This document shows, one piece after another, positions 46,104 through 57,499 of a DNA stretch of 64,000 nt. Under the pieces are notes generated by a model. The model was not told the DNA's origin, did no database searches, and worked only from the letters and a program-made list of their open reading frames with translations. A program made the position numbers and the translations under genes. Positions within the stretch are counted from its first letter, which is position 1, and each line of letters opens with the position of its first letter. The stretch comes from Kappaphycus alvarezii. Lineage: Eukaryota > Rhodophyta > Florideophyceae > Gigartinales > Solieriaceae. The DNA lies in NCBI GenBank assembly GCA_002205965.3, contig NADL03000657.1:1240001-1304000 (forward strand), in the 5' to 3' direction.

Positions 46104-46159
46104 GGCAGCCCACCGGCAACATGCTCACGAAAGTGACGCATGTTGCCGGTGGGGCTGCC
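46104..46159. other. 24-bp hairpin capped by a GNRA-type loop
   Basis: GGCAGCCCACCGGCAACATG (46104-46123) pairs with CATGTTGCCGGTGGGGCTGCC (46139-46159) with one bulged G; the apex is TCAC-GAAA-GTGA (46125-46136) separated by a small internal loop. On RNA this is a long, stable stem with a GAAA tetraloop. It lies just downstream of a non-LTR remnant. Function unknown. Confidence 0.75.
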
Positions 46160-46569
46160 GCCCCCACCCACCTCCGCAAGGTTCAAGACCAACACATGCA
46201 GTAAAGACACCTGGTGCCCTCCTCCTAGCCCTCCCGCGATCCGGGATCCCAATTCCAACCCCCGATTTTCAATTCCCGCAATGCCCCTTCTCCGGAGGCT
46301 ATATTATTTTTCGAGGAGACTATGCCCCGTGCTGCCAGGAATTGTCACACCTCGGACGCTACTGATCTCACGTTAATCTACCAGTGTGTAAGTTGCGATT
46401 GGTGTTCGTCGGAGGCTATCGCCACCATGTAGCGAGCCCTGTTGCACGTGACCGATTGGATCCATCCATTTAGCTCTTAATTGAATAGTCGGTCAGTCAG
46501 TGCACACTCTCGATAACTAGATAGCAGTGGAGATTTCGGCGACGAGGCTTACGTTGCGCAGCGACTGAT

Positions 46570-47164
46570 ACATTATGCCGGGAAAACGGAGGCCCTCTGG
46601 AACTAACTCGCTGTGGCACTAAGATTCGCCCAAAACATGTTCTTGTAGACAACTGGCGTTATTCTGAACGAGCCTCGCCAAGTGACGAGCGAACAGTGTT
46701 TGTCGCGCCTCAGGAATCGGAAAAGTTGCACTTGCGGCAATGCCCTTAGTGGGGTGGCTTACTTAATTTTCCCGATAACAGCAATCGCACAATCGCAGTC
46801 GAGGCCTAATTTGGGTAGCCACTTCAATACCCTGAAAACTGAGGTTCTCTGCATTGTACACACTTTCAGGCTGTGGCTTAAGTGTCGTTTAAAAACCCCT
46901 TCCAACAAACAACGGCCATTATTCTGGACGAGTCTCGCCGCGTGACGAGCGAACAATGGTTGCCACGCTTCAGCAATCGGAACGGCTGCTCGTGCGGCAA
47001 TGCCAGTCGAAACCCGGTTGGCGAAGTCCCGAGCAGTCAGGTGCCAGCCCCTAGTGTGGAGAGTGGAAGGGCAATGAAGCGATGCTCAGGACTCTTTGAA
47101 CGTATCAATTCGGCAAAGCGAGTGTCTTTGTCAAACGGAGCATGGTTAAGGGGCTTGAGTTTGT
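46570..47164 (-). pseudogene. 3' end of non-LTR element 2, with an internal ~260-bp tandem duplication
   Basis: Minus frames give SPEHRFIALPLSTLGAG and FARHAARLVQNNGRCLLEGV, which fit the segment that follows the nuclease-like domain in non-LTR elements. The DNA around 46590-46745 recurs at about 46850-47005, offset about 260 bp (CGTGACGAGCGAACA.. at 46682 and 46942; GCGGCAATGCC at both ends). It continues the element found at 50.6-53 kb beyond the gypsy insertion. Confidence 0.55.
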
Positions 47165-48672
47165 GTTAGCAGAACTTCGGCGTAAGAGAGATATAAGACG
47201 CCTACTATCCAAAAACGGATGTGTTGCGAGCGACAAAAGTGCTATGGTAAGGTAGTTGTGGGAAAAACAAAGTGCTGTATACGGACGCGAGATCTAGGGC
47301 AACCGACTTTGTCCGAAAGAGGCAGGCTGTACCTTTGCCTCGCGAACAACAGATCTGCTTCCGTGTACGTTGCAAGGCAAATGCAATTATATGTAATGGA
47401 AGAGGGCTCGGTGGATCCCCCAACAATCCTAAAAAGGCAGGCTCTTCCACATATCTTCGAGGCTTGAGAGCCGTTTATAAAATTTGGGCCTGAAGATAAC
47501 TGCCAACTTCGTACTACTGGAGTATCTCTTTTGAATTTGTCTGCCAACTTGCTTTGCCTCTCCATTAGGAAGCAGTTAACTCAGCTTATATAGACTTTTG
47601 GCTACCCCTAAAGTCCGAACAAAACTACAGAAGATACCAGGAAATGAATAAAAACACTTTGAGTTGATGATATAGTCTAAACAAAAGATACTTAAGAAAC
47701 GAAAATTCGATATAGTCCTCTTATTTCCCATTCTCTAAATCATATCTAAACAACTCCTGCAAGATATACATACTGGCCAATCAGTCCCCACAAATATCTG
47801 CGAACGGCTCATAACTCTCTATTTTCTCCAGGGAGATATCTAAACTACTAAAGGTATCCCTATCCGGTACCAACGTCGGTACCATTTGTTCCATGCTTTC
47901 CAGCCCTGTCCCCACCATTACAACAGTTCCCATGTCTCCCTTTCCCTCATCCTCATCCTCTTCGTCCTCGTTCTCATCCTCGTCCTCATCTTCTGCGGCC
48001 TGCTTTTCGTCAACCTCGTAGACAAATTCAGGGGCTGCCCACTTCTCAAAGGTCTACCCTGCTCCCTCCTCGACTTTCCACTCCTGCTTCTCAGCTACCT
48101 CCTCGGCCTGGTCCTCGACGAACAAGCGACGCACGAATTCGATCACCTTCTTTTTCGTTTGTCGGCGTAGAACGATCAGTAGGTCCGAAAGAAAGTAGGG
48201 GAACGGAGTTCAGGGGGCGGGAGTGGTGATTTTTGGTGATAGAGGCGAAGGGGCGAAGGTTGTTCATTTTGGTTGTAAATGGAGTGGAGCGATCGTGGAT
48301 GGAGGATAAGGGTGTGAGGGGAGAATAGTGTGTGTTGGGGTTGGTGGATTTCAAAAAAGTTGTGTTAAATGGGTTTAAGTACAACTTAGAGACGGAGTGG
48401 AGTCGTACTTAAAAGTTAAATTCGAAATTGCAGTAGCTTATTTGCGTGAAATTTCTGCATAAGGAGTGAAGTGGATGAAGGGGGTAGATAAAAAGGACGC
48501 AAAAAGTTGATTTGGAGGAGAGTATACAGTATTAAAATATCTAGGGAGGATGGTAGAAAATTTTGGAATGGACAGTAAGTGGAGTCAGGGGCGGGATCGT
48601 TGTAAGTTGCTGGTTCCTTTGGCAGGAACATTTCCTGTATTACACGAGGGGAGGACCACTTCCTGTATTACA
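47165..48672 (-). repeat. LTR of gypsy element 2 (family A), with internal ORF
   Basis: Begins (minus strand) after the purine-rich GAGAAAGGGGGCC with TGTAATACAGGAAG, which is itself repeated once 28 bases on. It contains the LTR ORF (48267 to 47781), the TATA element (plus ttatata at 47586-47592) and the 3' block ATAGCACTTTTGTCGCTCGC near 47250. The end is near 47165 (CTGCTAACA). About 1.5 kb. Confidence 0.7.
47781..48267 (-). pseudogene. LTR-internal ORF, copy 2 (basic helix plus acidic tail)
   Basis: From ATG 48267: MNNLRPFASITKNHHSRPLN then LLSFGPTD. After one frame change it reads LRRQTKKKVIEFVRRLFVE, DQAEEVAEKQEWKVEEG, a TAG, and a Glu/Asp-rich run (DEDEDENEDEEDEDEGKGDM). The C-terminal segment MVPTLVPD..SSLDISLEKIESYEPFADIC has a close counterpart in the 63-kb copy. 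A TGA at 47781 stops the frame, but homology continues a little (MYILQELF). Function unknown. Confidence 0.65.
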
Positions 48673-50605
48673 GGCCCCCTTTCTCAAGGCGAACGTCCCG
48701 GCTCGTCATTGTTCTTCTTCTTTTTCCGTTAGTGTTCTCTGTCTTATTGATAAAATGTACGGTCTTTCAAACAGGTACGGATGCAAGTGATAACCAATAT
48801 GATCCTCCAAAAAGTACATTTGCATTACTGGTACTTCACTTTGTAGCATAGCTTCATATATTGGTTTGATAACTTTGAGATGGGGTTGAATAAATTCTTC
48901 TTCCGTGGCTCTTCCGAATCTCTTAAGAGTGAAAAAATATATGTGATATGCAAACTCTTCTGGAAGATCGGAAGAATGGATGCCGATAAGAAAAGAAGAC
49001 ACTTATCATCAAGATGAATCGTCGTAAGATAAGTGCGGTCCATGTAGCGCCCGAAAACCTGAAAAAATGCTTATCATGAAATGAGGAATGACCTGCGCAT
49101 CGCTCGCGTCCTCGGAGATATTGCGTAACCAAAAAATAATCTTCTTCTACCGACCATATGCTTTGTATGGTTCTGAAGGAGAGGTAGAGATGAAGATGTG
49201 GAGGGTTGTCTCGATAAATGGCCGCAACCAGTTCCTGGTGTACTGGGACCTGCATAAGGTCCTATCGGGGGACGAACCGAACCTCTTCTGAGCAGGTTGT
49301 TGTCTCCCGAAGGTACTCTTTGGGTCATCATAACTGCTTCAGGAGGATCTTCGCCACCCTCAACGTTCCCATTTTGTGGCGGGGAAACATAAGGTTCCCA
49401 GAAGAGATTTGGAACTAATCCATAATCTGTGTCCGCGACCAACTCATAGCCTCTGCTTGATATCTCAGGACTCTCTTTCAGAAACGAATACACGCTTCAT
49501 ATAACGTTTAGGAATGAGAAAGATAGGTTTTCTTCTGGAACGATCCCATATCTTCCGATTGAGTGGCGGTACATGATTTGTACGAATTCAGGACCAACCT
49601 CCACGAAACTCTCATTTTGAAATGAAAAAATACCCACATCAGTAGATTTTATTTTTCTTACGAATCGTATGGACCATTGAGCGTACGGAAAGACAAAAAA
49701 TTGTTAATAAAATAGTGAATAATCACATGTAATTCCTAGTCTTCTTGTGAGAATATCCTGATCTATTCCCAAGCTCTCTTTCCTCCGATCAGAATCATCC
49801 TATAATGGTGAAGTGTAATGTTCCTTGGGTACACAATCGGTGCAATTATAAAGAATTCTTTTGCCTTCGCGTGATACGGGATGAGATGAAGAGCATGTTA
49901 GATTTCTTTTCTGAGCTCGAGTGGACTTCGTATTGCGAGTGTCTCGCTTTGATAATTACACATGGACTGGAGTACTTCGTTTCGTATGCTGGCCACCTGA
50001 CTGCCTGTCGCAACGCCTTTACGTGGATTACGAGAACTTTAGAACCGACTGTAAATGTCCGAGCTTGCGCATCTGACCGACTTTCTCCCGATTTCATGAC
50101 CGCAAGTTCCGCTTTCCCATTCCAGGCAGATAGTAATTTTACTTCTCTTACATCCCCAATTAATCCATTTTCTTGAGAGAGCGCATCTTCCTTGACCATT
50201 CTTGGAATTTTTCCGTACATCAACTCAATGGTACAATGTCCTTCTACCCTCTTTCTCCTTGTTTATCCATAATGGACCTTCGGAATTGCTTCTCCCAATT
50301 ACATGCTGCTATTCGATATGGTCTTTGAAATCGCTCTTTTCATCGTTCCGACCATTCTTTCTGCTCGGCCGTTAGACATGGGAGCGTAAGCAAGAACAGT
50401 TTTCCAATGAATTACGCATTTTCCATGATTCTGGTAACTGCTTTTGCTGTAAAGCAGAGCGCGTTATTTGAAATAGTCCTTTTCGGGAGGCCAAAAGGTT
50501 CTACAATTTGTTCCCGTACAAATTTCAGAACTACCTCCGGTGGAATCTTTGACTTATACTGCTATAGGCCAGCCAGTCAAGAAAAAACCGCATTTTGCAT
50601 CGCGT
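48673..50605 (-). pseudogene. Ty3/gypsy element 2: integrase and C-terminal module region
   Basis: Truncated copy of the element at 58.7-62.4 kb. Minus frames show integrase EQIVEPFGLPKRTISNNALC (50.5 kb), then FELMYGKIPRMVKEDALS (50.2 kb) and VLVIHVKALRQAVRWPAYET (50.0 kb). After that come the post-integrase modules: module A in broken frames at about 49.75-49.45 kb, the acidic/Arg linker NVEGGEDPPEAVMM (49.4 kb), and module B, RFGRATEEEFIQPHLKVIKP to LSIRQRTLTEKEEEQ, stop at 48706. RT and RNase H are missing; the copy ends abruptly at about 50605 against non-LTR sequence. Confidence 0.8.
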
Positions 50606-51060
50606 AAGGGAGGGGAGGCTGGCGGGGGTCAAGGGATGGATGACGGTTACGTCGTAAAAGTCCGTGCCCCCGTTCTCTCCAAGCACCTTGATGTCCGGGC
50701 GAACTGCATGGCCGCGTTCTGGGGGCTCGAGGACAGGGTTTCGGGGGGATTTAGAGAGGTCTGCTGCAACAACGGTGTTTGCGAGTCGTGCCGCTACCCG
50801 CGGGTGGATCCATAAGCACAATACAGCCCGCGATTACTGTACTGATCCATGAGTGCCGTGCATCCTCCCTTGTGCAATTTTGAAGTAGGAGGAAACAATG
50901 GTACCCTGCAATAGAGCTGCAACCACGTCTTGTAATTGCGATTTGAGATGTAGGTGCCCAAGCCTGGAGCCGGTCGGCATTCAAGCCAGTCTTTGCAACA
51001 ATCCACTGATAACGAGGCTCGGAATGCCACGGTCCTCTCTTTTCCCTTTGGCATGGTTTC

Positions 51061-51781
51061 TGATGTGCGCAAATTCGCACGCGAAAAAAATCTAGATGAG
51101 GACCATAATTGTATACAGTATCGGAACTGGGAGGATATTTTTACAGTTTTTGAATTTGCAAGATATTTTTAATTTGGGTGAGTGTGGCAAATTCATCGGT
51201 TGATTTTTTTATTTAGGACACGCTGTCATAGTAGATGTCAGTACAGTTCCAGGTTGTGGGTGATACTACGAGTGACTCTGAAAGGTCTATATAATGGCCA
51301 CATCAATTCCCACCCCTGAACGATGGGTGGCTGGCATGGGTATGGCACCTAGATATTTTCGTTGAGGAAATATCTTCTAATAGTCTCTCTGGCTCCCACG
51401 ATTACCGTGAATGAATTTTATGGTTATTAGTATGTTTGTTTGAGACTTTTGGGGTAGCCAAAAGTCTATATAAGCTAACTAAACTGCTTCCTCATGGGAG
51501 GTCAAGGAAGTTGGCAGACAACTTCAAGCCCGGTCCCAAATAGTTAGGAAGTTGAGAGTCAACTTCAGACCCAAGAAGAATTTATTTTACGCTAGTCACT
51601 AAGCAAAGGTGGTAGACCCTGCCCCTTCCATACTTGCCTGCAGCTTATTAAACTGTCTTCCCTATCCACTCCTTTTCGGTTCGTTCAACTATACCACGGT
51701 AGCACTTTTGTCGCTTGCAACACCTATTTCGTGGGGTAATTGGTTCTGAGGATCTCTTCCCCTTCTGATTTATCCCTAAAA
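51061..51781 (+). mobile_element. solo LTR of gypsy family A (721 bp), inserted in the non-LTR element
   Basis: Flanked by GTTTC on both sides (51056-51060, 51782-51786), a 5-bp target duplication. Starts TGATGTGCGCAAATTCGCAC, nearly identical to the LTR start at 62426, and ends TTTATCCCTAAAA (TATCA in the 63.67-kb copy). Removing it rejoins the non-LTR reading. It lacks the acidic ORF carried by the longer LTRs: after about 185 bp of match it passes through about 150 unrelated bp to the TATA region. Confidence 0.85.
51467..51473 (+). promoter_or_regulatory. LTR TATA element
   Basis: TCTATATAAGC followed about 10 bases later by AAACTGCTTCC; the same arrangement is at 63354-63360 and, diverged, at 39099-39105 and (minus strand) 47586-47592. 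Probable RNA polymerase II promoter core of the LTR. Confidence 0.6.
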
Positions 51782-52965
51782 GTTTCAAAGGCCTTTTCTC
51801 AACTGGGCGAGCGAGTTGCCTTTGCCCAAACCGCTCCCTTGAGTCGATAGTCGAGACCTGAACAACCCTCGTGGGTACCACTTGTGTCTTCCACTCATCA
51901 TGTGACCGAATTATAAGATTGGAGAGCAGTTTGCGGTAGCTCAGGGAGAAGGGTAGAGCTTAGGGCACGCGTGAGGGATACGGAGGAAAGGAAGGCAGCC
52001 GCCGCAATGAGCTTAGTGGAGTAGAGCCCTATGCCAAATGTTAGTTTGCGGGGCCCAAAGGGCGCAAGAGGAAGTTTTAATTCCCGGAAGGTGTTGGCGT
52101 CCAGAACCTCGCTGCGTGTCTCCAACATGGGTGTCGAATTCAGTTGCTCCCTTACGAGTGAACTGAGGGGAAACTACACGTAAGAAGTAGAGGATGCGAC
52201 ATACACCAAAGCAGGTCCGCAGCATGTGGAGAGCAACATAAGTATCCTACAGGGTTAACAAAGACTTGGAGAGAGGCTGTAACGAAGTGACGTGCTTGGA
52301 GAACTCGTGCTCCATGAATATGTCCGACCCGATGGGTGCGCGGAGCACTTTTGTTCCGGCGTCATAGTTCTGGCGAAGCTCACATGGGAGGGCCTGCTGA
52401 ACAGGTGGTGGGGGGGGGGGTTGGCCACCAGACGGCACACTTATCCATGCGCAGGTGTACACCCAAACTGCGCCCCTCCGGATCCGAGTGGAACTGTAGT
52501 GCCGTTCCAATGACTGGATGGGTGCCAACTATATACGGATCGTCCAAGTACTACAGCCGAAGGGGTGGGGTACGTTTTTGGTTTACTCAATATTCCTTAT
52601 AACAGAGGTTGAGTGCGAAGTCGACCGGGTTGAACATACTATCGCTCCGAGCAGCAAGCAGGCATCCGCAATCGCTCAGTTATCTATGGTCCCATCAAAG
52701 GTAGGCCAATTTCCTTCTCCGTGTCCGTAATAAACCCACTCTCGCAGGTTGAAGTCTACCCGTAGACGCCTTCGGGTTTTGTTTGAAATTGTGCGGCTTC
52801 CAAAATGGACGAGTGGAGCTTCCCGTCAAGGTCACGGGCGCGGGGTGTTCGGTACCCCAGGACTATGGACCTGTTTCTTTGGGACGGGCAGCCGTGACGA
52901 ATACCATTGAAGATCAACGCCCTCCTTCTTGAAGGAGTGGGGTTTTTGTAGTGCGATTGGAACAT

Positions 52966-53858
52966 GGAGTGAAATTCCCACTACCTTGTGCAGTATGGCG
53001 CCGGCGAAGAAAACAATGTGGTGACTATGGGCCCGCTATGATATGGCTACTAGAAAGTAGCTGCGGGCCTTCTCAGCAGACATGCGACGTTCGAAGAAAC
53101 CATGAACGAAGATTCCCTTGGGGAATCGATCCTTTGCACGGTTGACGACCGAACATGCAACCCTCGTCGCTGTGAAAAAGACCTCTGTGTGCTAGTGTGT
53201 CCTATTACTTGTATAATTCAGGTTTTTGAACACATTAAAAGGCCCCTCCGTGCGCCAGCCGCCGAGGGTGTAGATTACAAGCGGATATTGCGTTATGAGT
53301 GCCCATTACCAGGTCTTCCAGGCAGTTTTTGTCCATTGCATCATGCCTGCCGACAAGCTTCGACGCAGCCATTTAGGCACACGAGCAATATCACCCATTA
53401 TCCTGAAAACGTCTAGCATACACCAGGAGATAGCCGAACCGCACTTTTCAAACATCAAAGAAACAAATCGATTCCCCCTTTTCCAGTAAATGCGCGAAGA
53501 CTGGGTCTTCGCGTATTTTCCAAGTATTTTTGGACTTTGTCTCTTTCCACGTTGCAAGAAGAGTCAATATTTGCAGAAAATTTGTTTAAAATATTCTAAA
53601 ATTACCGGACATTTAAGTTGTTCATGCCAAAAATTGTTTTGGACCCTCCTGTAGAGTAGAACGAATCAATAGATAGATTAAGCAAACACTGCTTCGTGAG
53701 TACTTTACTATTCCTTCACTAAATATCGCTGAGAAGAATTCTCTGAGGTGAAGCCCTCCACAGGATACTATGCAGTCAAGAGAATTTCAACCCATCCGTC
53801 TTTGCGCAATATTCCAAACAACAAGACCACACTTCCTCTCTCTGTCTTCTCCAGTCCA
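52966..53858. other. no recognisable gene
   Basis: An 83-codon minus frame at 53306-53557 (MFEKCGSAISWCMLDVFRIM) is protein-like but unassigned. The rest is AT-rich. Confidence 0.35.
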
Positions 53859-55209
53859 TCACACCACTCGGTTGTCCCTTTGTCTCTCAGCGCGATCCGC
53901 TGAGCAAGTATCATCATCATCAGTGGCGGAATTCAAATCTCTCTTATGCCCACTCAATTTTTCTGGAGAAGCAACCGAAACACTGGATATAGACGTCTGA
54001 AGCCCCCTTATGACATCCATCATCATTTGGAATTTTTGAAGATCCAATTTTTGGGCTTCCGCGCGCTCCCGTTGACGTTACTCTCGGTTCAGTGACTTCT
54101 TTTTTTGAGTCGCTTCAAATCTTTGTCGCTCTATCTTTAACCTTTCTTCCTCCAGGTGTGGCCTTCTTGCATCCCCTCGCTCCAAAGCAACCGTAAAAGA
54201 CGCTGTCTCATCGTCAAACATTATCGAAACAAATGATCGACTCGTTTTCGCTTTCTTATTGGTTGTTAATCTTGAATTTATGACCCTGTTTCACTACTAT
54301 CTGAATCTTTTCGACGTGTTGCACGCTAAAGAATAAAAACTCCAGGACGTTATTTCTTGAGTTCTTTTTCTTCTTCACTTTTCTTCTTATGTTCCTGTCT
54401 TCTGACGAAATCATCGCGAGCTTCCCTCATTACCGCCAGCAGTTCCACTAATTCACTCATTTCTCCATCAAACACCGCTTAACTTGGTGTCAGCCCCATC
54501 GTTTCTGTCATATCGCTCCTGCAGACGTTTTTACCTTTCTTATACTGATTTCGAGGTAACTACATGCTTGACCCGTTTGGAACCATTTACTGTTGCTGCC
54601 AAAATTTCAAAACGTTCCCTGGTTTCACCGTTTGGCGCAATGAGGGCTTTGGCTGCGGCAACCATCCAGCTGATGACAAGGTCATCGTCTTTTGCGAATC
54701 TGCGTCTCTTCTTGGGCGGTTTTGATGGTGTCGGGAAGGGCCTGGAAGGATCACTGGAACTTTCTGAGGTCCATATGAGAGGAGTCTATGAGGGGTGAGA
54801 TTGCGCAAGGGCTGGATCTGCCGTATCGGGGCATGCCGGAGGTTGGGGTTGCATGCTAGCCGGGTTTGTGGTGGACCCAGCATAGCAATGGTGTGCAATC
54901 TTTCTAACGTTTTCTAGGTCACATGGATTCACTATTGGGGCATTCTTCACGAACTCCGAATGGTGGGGATTCACTTTTGGGGTTGACACGACGCATAGTA
55001 GCATATGTGTGGCGTGTTTTCACTCAAGTTGACAAGAATTTTTTCCCGCGTAAAGTCCCTAATATCGTGCATTTGTTGCCATTTTTGTCTTCAAAATTCA
55101 TTCGATCGGATTTAGTGTTGAAGTCATCCATCTGTGCTGGTAGTTCCACAAGTCGCTCTGCTAAGAGAGCCACTGTCTTCTGTGCGTCGGCCGTGCTCAA
55201 AGCGGTCAT
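53859..55209 (-). pseudogene. SANT/Myb-like trihelix protein pseudogene
   Basis: N-terminal frame from 55209 has QKTVALLAERLVELPAQMDD. After a frame change, a Pro-rich part follows, a TAG (about 54795), then PPKKRRRFAKDDDLVISWMV, RERFEILAATVNGSKRVKHV and, through two stops, ERYDRNDGADTKLSGV. This resembles the SANT/Myb-like domains common in transposon accessory proteins and plant trihelix factors. The C-terminus is a charged coiled coil, LEEERLKIERQRFEATQKKK, one TAA, then QKLDLQKFQMMMDVIRGLQT and an acidic end. Whether this was a transposon gene or a host gene is open. Confidence 0.55.
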
Positions 55210-55237
55210 TTATAGATACAGGGGAATTGTGTGGTGA

Positions 55238-56465
55238 GTGCTGCGATCGAGGTGCTGTTCTGGCATTGGGAAGCTTAGAAAATTTCGATCTTGGGGTAAC
55301 TAATATAATTTACGGTCCTGGGAGTCAAGTGCAAAATTTAGTATTGTTCTAAAGATGGCGCGAAACAGACCAATTTCGTACTCATCGAGGTATTGCCATT
55401 TGGGCTTTTGATTTCCTTTTTGGGGCGATCATTCCTAATTTAATGTGTTCTCCGGAATTTACCACGTAAATACTGGGGGGGGTGATTTTTTAATGAAATT
55501 GGCAGTCATTGATAAATTGGCCAGTAAATAAGAATTTACTCGCATCATACTGGAATATACCATGTTCACCAAAGTTAAATTCATTGACTGCTGGAAAACT
55601 GCAAAACTTCTCCAAAGTTCTATTTTGAAGGTATATCATACGCACTTACTGGCTTATTTTTAACTCGCATACCCTTCTAGGGCATATTTGGATTGGTTTG
55701 CAAGAAAGTGCCCTATATCTAGTTCCGTTCCCTTGTTTTAAACTAAAAATATACGTCTCAACTCGTCACAGTCTACTGCAACGACCACTATAATGGTGGA
55801 CTAAAACAAGAAATAGAAGAAAAAATGACAAGTCGGCACACAAGAGCTAAAAATAGACAGTCGGTTGATTTCGGGTACCAAAAAACGGCTTTTACGACAT
55901 ACAAAAACCTCTTTTGAACACCACAGACTGTACTTCGGGTCTAGCAGGCAAGAATGATCACCAAAGCTTTCTTCAAAACACAAGAAGCGTTCGGTGCATT
56001 CAGTTTCATCAATTCCTACCGAAATAAAGCCGAAGCACAGTTCCTATCATAGATGGAGGGACTCGATGACGGAAAAGAAGAGAAAGGAGTAATCAATAGT
56101 ACACTTTTGCTTCTCTTCCTTCCGTTCCATTGTATCCTTTTTTCCTTCCTAGGATTTTCGCCTTCAATACTCCTCCCTGTTACACTCCCATTCTAATTTG
56201 CGCTTCTCCATCGATTTTTTGCGGGAAGTGATGGCCTCACTGTGTATGAGATAAACTACAGACTGGCCGAAATCGAGGACCTTCAGTGTAGAATCGTGGG
56301 GAAGAGCTGCTGCACGAAATAATATTTCGCTAAAAGCGTCGTCAAAGGCAGTGATGTATTTAAAATACTGCTGGAGAGCGGCGTCAATGCGTTCGTATAC
56401 AATGGATAAGGACTGGCTTTATAAGACTGCTTCTCTAATTTCCTGAAGTGTACAATTTCGCGAAA
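55238..56465. other. no recognisable gene
   Basis: AT-rich; short frames only. It separates the SANT-like pseudogene from the second pogo-like remnant and could be internal to the same element. Confidence 0.35.
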
Positions 56466-56930
56466 TTACAGGTGCGAATACACATCGTTCCCGGGAGTAC
56501 TGAGGGCAGTATTTAAATGCTCCATAAACCTATAATCAAGGGGCCAAAGATTATGATTTATGAATGCTACATTCACCATATTATTCGTACGTGCGCGATA
56601 ACCGGACATTCCATGAATGAGCTTCGTGTTCATGTTTGACAAATCAAGCAAGGATTTCTGGGATATCAAGTCCCGTGTTTTCCGAACAATAGTCGGTAAG
56701 GCCTTGTCTCGAAGGCATTGTTAATGCTGTTATCACATGGCTGGAGAAAATGCGTCGTATTTGCTGGAAGTCGAACCACCTCGATGTTCTCCGCTGTGGC
56801 TTTCGCAAGCCATTCTCAAACGCACCGACACTGGTGCCAATCTAGCATTACGAGAATGGGCTTCCCTTCAGGGACGATTCCTTTACTGTCACGTCGGATT
56901 TGATCAATTACGAAGAATATACATGACGAC
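56466..56930 (-). pseudogene. pogo-like transposase fragment 2
   Basis: Minus frames read FVIDQIRRDSKGIVPEGKP, ILVMLDWHQCRCV (second catalytic Asp kept, the usual DGH altered to DWH), a stop, and VVRLPANTTHFLQPCDNSIN (third Asp). After a frame change, NNMVNVAFINHNLWPLD is the usual C-terminal end of the DDE_1 domain. Related to but distinct from the copy at 43-45 kb. TIRs were not found. Confidence 0.75.
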
Positions 56931-57499
56931 TCGATGGAACTAGGATGGCTACCAGTATCTATCTATACTTATGAAAGACAGCTGATTCTAGAGTACTTCC
57001 ACATTTTGAGCTGAATTACTGAGCTTTTTCTGTTGTACAGAGACCTGGTTATGAACCTCTGATACCTGAAGGTGAAGTTCGCTCACAGTTTTTGCCAGAG
57101 AATGTACCGCACTGCCTGATATTTCTAGTCTTTTTATCATCGTCGGTTTTTTCAATTTGGTTATAGTTTTCTATTGGTCGATAGATTCACGAAATAAAAT
57201 TATTTACCCGTGTCTCCGAATTGTTACTCATCAATCAACTGAAAGATATGCTGTTCCCAAAATGTACACTCCCTTACTAACCATTTTGTGAGGAAATAAC
57301 TGGATGGTTAACATACGGTGCTAGCAGTATTTACTCATTGTGTCTCTGAAGTATTAACTTAGGGACTGAATATTTATTCAAGATCTAACTATATTGTTCT
57401 TTTAGATCAAATAAAATGGAGTCAGAGATATGATGGACATGGCCACTGGTGACTACATCGCACAACTGAGGCGATGTTAAATGAATCTGCGATTCGCAG
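56931..57499. other. no recognisable gene
   Basis: AT-rich stretch that may include the lost N-terminal half of the pogo-like transposase; no motif is clear. Confidence 0.35.

Larger units (their letters stand above)
50606..52965 (-). pseudogene. non-LTR retrotransposon 2: RT end and C-terminal nuclease-like domain
   Basis: Read on the minus strand: GIRHGCPSQRN (52.9 kb, counterpart of the RT motif around QG-P), VLRAPIGSDIFMEHEFSKHV (52.3 kb), MLRTCFGVCRILYFLRVVSP (52.2 kb), AFLSSVSLTRALSST (52.0 kb), TIDSRERFGQRQLARPVEK (51.85 kb), then after the inserted LTR, CKDWLECRPAPGLGTYISNR, QLYCRVPLFPPTSKLHKGGC..LMDQYS.. (Cys/His zinc-binding region, partly lost), and RPDIKVLGENGGTDFYDVTV (nuclease-like PD...D). 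Frames shift often. It continues at 47164 beyond the gypsy insertion. Confidence 0.75.
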
